Shown here: one piece after another, positions 7,352 to 9,384 of the stretch
Numbering within the stretch: position 1 is the first letter of the stretch
How the letters are laid out: each line of letters begins with the position of its first letter
Position numbers and translations under genes: made by a program
NCBI GenBank assembly: GCA_050954505.1
Contig: JBPBPY010000140.1
Coordinates: 1 to 9,384, forward strand
Direction of reading: 5' to 3'
Source of the DNA: JAQGMO01 sp050954505
GTDB taxonomy: Bacteria > Pseudomonadota > Gammaproteobacteria > Burkholderiales > Burkholderiaceae_D
DNA length: 9,384 bases
The notes under the pieces: model-generated
Database searches by the model: none
What the model was told of the DNA's origin: nothing
Seen by the model: only the letters and a program-made list of their open reading frames with translations

Positions 7352-8662
7352 ATGGAGATAGCCTTACTGCTTGGACTGGTCGTCATCAACGGCTTGTTTG
7401 CCATGTCCGAGATTGCGCTGATGACAGCGCGCAAGGTGCGTTTGCAAAAGCTGGCTGATGCCGGCGACGGTGCTGCCAAAGCTGCCTTGCAGCTGGGTGC
7501 AGATCCGAACAAATTCCTCTCCACCATCCAGATCGGCATCACCTCGATCGGCGTACTCAATGGTATTGTCGGTGAATCGACGCTGGCCAAGCCGTTTGCA
7601 CTCTGGCTGCAGACGCAAGGGATGCATGTCGATGCCTCCGGCTATGTCGCCACCGGCCTGGTGGTCGTCACCATCACCTATTTTTCCATCGTGCTGGGTG
7701 AACTGGTTCCCAAGCGCCTGGGCCAGATCAGTCCGGAAATCATTGCGCGCCTGGTGTCGCGTCCGATGTCGGTGCTGGCCATCACCGCCAAGCCCTTCGT
7801 CAAGCTGCTGTCGGGTTCCACCGAATTGGTACTGCGCGCCATGGGCGTCAAGGATACCGGCCGTCAAGCAATGACGGAAGAAGAACTGCACATGATGCTC
7901 GAGGAAGGGTCGGACGCCGGCATCATCGAACATCATGAACACCAAATGGTGCGCAATGTGTTCCGTCTGGACGACCGGCAGATTGCCTCGTTCATGGTGC
8001 CGCGCAGTGAAGTCGTCTACTTCGATGCCGACGAAAGCCTCGACATCAACCTGAAGCGCTTCGAAGGCGCGCCACATTCGCGGTTTCCCGTCGTGCGTGG
8101 CGGCTGGGACAAGATCATCGGCATTGCCAACGCGCGCCAGATGCTGGCGCAGACCCTGCGCGGCGAACAGCCCAATCTCGATGGCCAGTTGCAGCCGGCC
8201 GTGTTTGTGCCGGAGTCGCTGACAGGCATGGGCCTGCTGGAAGAATTCCGCAACTCCGGTGTGCAGATGGCGTTCATCGTCGATGAATACGGCGAAGTGC
8301 AAGGCATCGTCACCTTGCAGGATGTGATGGAAGCCATCACCGGCGAGTTCAAAACGCACCGCGCCGAAGATTCCTGGGCCGTGCAGCGCGACGACGGTTC
8401 CTGGCTGCTCGATGGCTTGATTCCCATCCCCGAACTCAAGGACCGGCTTGGCATTGCTGCGGTCCCGGAGGAGGAACGCGGACGTTACAACACGCTTTCC
8501 GGCATGGTGATGCTGTTGCTTGGCAAACTGCCGCAGACTGCCGACAAATGCGAGTGGGAAGACTGGACCTTCGAGATTGTCGATCTTGATGGCATGCGTA
8601 TCGACAAGGTGCTGGCAGCGCGCAAACCCGAAGTGGAAATTGCCATCGAGGTGGCGGCCTGA
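7352..8662 (+). CDS. HlyC/CorC (CNNM/DUF21) family membrane protein, YtfL/PaeA-like (436 aa)
   Basis: Order of domains: N-terminal CNNM/DUF21 transmembrane domain (about residues 1-170), paired CBS domains (about 215-335) and a C-terminal CorC_HlyC domain (about 345-425). Hydrophobic segments are at about 3-24, 58-74, 98-118 and 137-162. Family features include FAMSEIAL (16-23), QIGITSIGVLNGIVGE (60-75), GELVPKRLGQISPE (116-129), EEGSDAGIIEHHEHQMVRNVF (184-204), MVPRSEV (215-221), FIVDEYGEVQGIVTLQDVMEAITGEF (308-333) and YNTLSGMVM (379-387). Length and layout match E. coli YtfL/PaeA (447 residues), which has been linked to polyamine export; other relatives act in magnesium or cobalt efflux, so the substrate is not settled here. 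It sits in the inner membrane with the CBS and CorC parts cytoplasmic. The start at 7352 gives the expected N-terminus directly before the first helix. It appears monocistronic, and no link to the transglutaminase locus is evident beyond adjacency. Confidence 0.94.
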   Translation: MEIALLLGLVVINGLFAMSEIALMTARKVRLQKLADAGDGAAKAALQLGADPNKFLSTIQIGITSIGVLNGIVGESTLAKPFALWLQTQGMHVDASGYVATGLVVVTITYFSIVLGELVPKRLGQISPEIIARLVSRPMSVLAITAKPFVKLLSGSTELVLRAMGVKDTGRQAMTEEELHMMLEEGSDAGIIEHHEHQMVRNVFRLDDRQIASFMVPRSEVVYFDADESLDINLKRFEGAPHSRFPVVRGGWDKIIGIANARQMLAQTLRGEQPNLDGQLQPAVFVPESLTGMGLLEEFRNSGVQMAFIVDEYGEVQGIVTLQDVMEAITGEFKTHRAEDSWAVQRDDGSWLLDGLIPIPELKDRLGIAAVPEEERGRYNTLSGMVMLLLGKLPQTADKCEWEDWTFEIVDLDGMRIDKVLAARKPEVEIAIEVAA

Positions 8663-8721
8663 GGCGGTCATTCCCATTGCATTTGCCTGTTTGGGGATTT
8701 GCGCGGACCAGGTTTTTGAGT

Positions 8722-8760
8722 TGTGCTGACGACGTTTTCGATCTGTACTGACAACGTTTT
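8722..8760 (+). repeat. Pair of imperfect 17-base direct repeats, possible insertion-sequence end remnant
   Basis: TGTGCTGACGACGTTTT (8722-8738) and TGTACTGACAACGTTTT (8744-8760) agree at 15 of 17 positions and are spaced 22 bases apart, about two helical turns. They lie between the HlyC/CorC stop and the tRNA-Leu promoter. Some insertion sequences, for example the IS21 family, carry multiple such repeats at their ends. No transposase fragment is recognisable beside them, so a protein binding site is an alternative. Confidence 0.5.
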
Positions 8761-8780
8761 GAATTAGCATGGTTTGCGCA

Positions 8781-8809
8781 TTGCCACACAGCGCAAAATC
8801 GAGGATAAT
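8781..8809 (+). promoter_or_regulatory. Sigma-70 promoter of tRNA-Leu
   Basis: The -35 TTGCCA (8781-8786, 5 of 6 consensus bases) and the -10 GATAAT (8804-8809, 5 of 6) are separated by exactly 17 bases. The predicted start near 8816 is only a few bases before the mature tRNA. The GC-rich discriminator CCCCGC just after the -10 is typical of stable-RNA promoters under stringent control. Confidence 0.8.
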
Positions 8810-8818
8810 CCCCGCTCT

Positions 8819-8903
8819 GCCCGGGTGGTGAAATTGGTAGACGCAGGGGACTCAAAATCCCCCGCCGCAAGGCGTGCCGGTTCGATTCCGGCCCCGGGCA
8901 CCA
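8819..8903 (+). tRNA. tRNA-Leu (anticodon CAA)
   Basis: An 85-base class II tRNA with encoded CCA (8901-8903). Acceptor strands GCCCGGG (8819-8825) and CCCGGGC (8893-8899) pair fully, with discriminator A at 8900. The anticodon stem GGGGA/TCCCC (8846-8850, 8858-8862) closes the loop CTCAAAA, giving anticodon CAA at 8853-8855, which reads UUG. A long variable arm, CGCC-GCAA-GGCG (8863-8874), identifies a leucine-type tRNA. The T arm is GCCGG-TTCGATT-CCGGC (8876-8892). It has its own promoter and terminator, so it is a single-gene transcription unit. Confidence 0.98.
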
Positions 8904-8929
8904 GAATGGTTCGATTGCTGGACTACATG

Positions 8930-8981
8930 GCCTGTCATTACGTCTCCTTTACAGGAGAAACGATGACAGGCTTTTGTTTTT
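8930..8981 (+). terminator. Intrinsic terminator of the tRNA-Leu unit
   Basis: GCCTGTCAT (8930-8938) pairs with ATGACAGGC (8963-8971). The stem continues inside with CGT/ACG and CTCCT/AGGAG around a TTAC loop (8949-8952), interrupted only by a TA bulge (8939-8940) and an AA bulge (8958-8959), for 17 base pairs in all. TTTTGTTTTT (8972-8981) follows directly. The reverse strand lacks a T-run, so it works mainly for plus-strand transcripts. Confidence 0.92.
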
Positions 8982-9011
8982 GGAAATTTCGTCGCAACAC
9001 ACGCATGTCGA

Positions 9012-9384
9012 TCAGAACAGGAACGTTTGCCGCTCACGCCATACTTCCTGAACAAACGGATCGCTGATGCCATACAGGCCATGGCCCCTGCGCATTGCAA
9101 TGTTGGCAGCCATGAGCTCGTTCACGATCGATTGAATTTCCTCGATCTTGACTTCGCGCCCAATTGCCTTGCTGTATTCGCTCGCCGCATCGGCGGAAAA
9201 CAATCCCTTTGCGTCTCCATCCGTGTTGGCAATCCGCGCCCTGAGATTAACTGCGTCGCGCGCAAACTTGAACGCCAACAGAAGCCGATTCCCTTCTTCA
9301 TTGGGGATGGACTGTTGAAATTCATCAACGATCAAGACCACATTGGTTTTGGCCTCGTCGACCAGTCCGGTCATGACCTTGAGA
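9012..9384 (-). CDS. C-terminal part of an ATPase-like protein, apparently internally shortened; 5' end outside window
   Basis: The frame is open to the window edge, giving 123 residues that end at a TGA at 9012. It begins LKVMTGLVDEAKTNVV, then LIVDEFQQ, a Walker B-like strand of an AAA/STAND-type ATPase. About 40 residues later comes LFSADAASEYSKAIGREVKIEEIQS..., which looks like a C-terminal winged helix (SDPFVQEVWRER near the end). In ATPases that I associate with this Walker B style (DEFQ followed by a run like ALKSARD), roughly 150 or more residues normally lie between these two points. The core after Walker B, including sensor 1 and the lid, therefore seems to be missing. Base composition is visibly lower in GC than upstream genes, suggesting acquired DNA. 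An internal ATG at 9374 would give 120 residues, but the frame continues upstream and the homology-like part starts before it. It could be a pseudogene or a short accessory protein; its function is unknown. Confidence 0.6.
   Translation of the reverse strand, partial: LKVMTGLVDEAKTNVVLIVDEFQQSIPNEEGNRLLLAFKFARDAVNLRARIANTDGDAKGLFSADAASEYSKAIGREVKIEEIQSIVNELMAANIAMRRGHGLYGISDPFVQEVWRERQTFLF

Noticed and set aside
7364..8770. A 468-codon minus-strand open frame across the HlyC/CorC gene
   Set aside because: Antisense shadow of a well-recognised gene; His- and Gln-rich product without domains.
8879..8916. GGTTCGATT repeated at 8879-8887 (T arm) and 8908-8916, considered as an attachment-site remnant
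   Set aside because: Only 9 bases match and the flanks do not; an att repeat should extend to the tRNA 3' end. Probably chance.
1..9384. CRISPR arrays, rRNA genes, riboswitches, complete insertion sequences
   Set aside because: No regularly spaced repeats, no rRNA-like sequence, no recognisable aptamer and no transposase frame were seen.

Overview
The window looks like chromosomal DNA from a GC-rich betaproteobacterium, probably Burkholderiales and possibly Oxalobacteraceae. This rests on codon usage with G/C in third positions, the style of the proteins and the tRNA. It is inferred from reading and was not tested by a search.

Layout. Positions 1-5675 carry two minus-strand genes. The upstream one (2280-5675) encodes a 1131-residue fusion of a papain-like transglutaminase domain and a DUF2126 putative amidoligase. 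The downstream one (2055 to beyond position 1) encodes a circularly permuted ATP-grasp ligase fused to an alpha-E helical domain and is cut by the window edge. A gene-free divergent region (5676-6126) separates them from a plus-strand gene (6127-7017) for a second, stand-alone transglutaminase-like protein. After a 334-base gap with a short tandem repeat and two hairpins comes a plus-strand membrane protein of the HlyC/CorC (DUF21-CBS-CBS-CorC) family, close in architecture to E. coli YtfL/PaeA (7352-8662). Then come a pair of 17-base direct repeats, a tRNA-Leu(CAA) gene with a near-consensus promoter and a very strong intrinsic terminator, and the 3' end of a minus-strand gene for an ATPase-like protein that appears internally shortened.

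How the genes fit together. The ATP-grasp/alpha-E protein, the transglutaminase/DUF2126 fusion and the second transglutaminase belong to a widespread gene set that comparative genomics predicted to make and remove peptide or amino-acid tags: two ATP-dependent amide-forming ligases plus papain-fold amide hydrolases or transferases. In many genomes a proteasome-like Anbu peptidase accompanies it, but none lies in this window. To my knowledge the substrate is unknown. This is the most interesting part of the window. The right end (repeats, tRNA-Leu, visibly lower-GC broken ATPase gene) reads like the edge of an integration hot spot, separate from the ligase locus.
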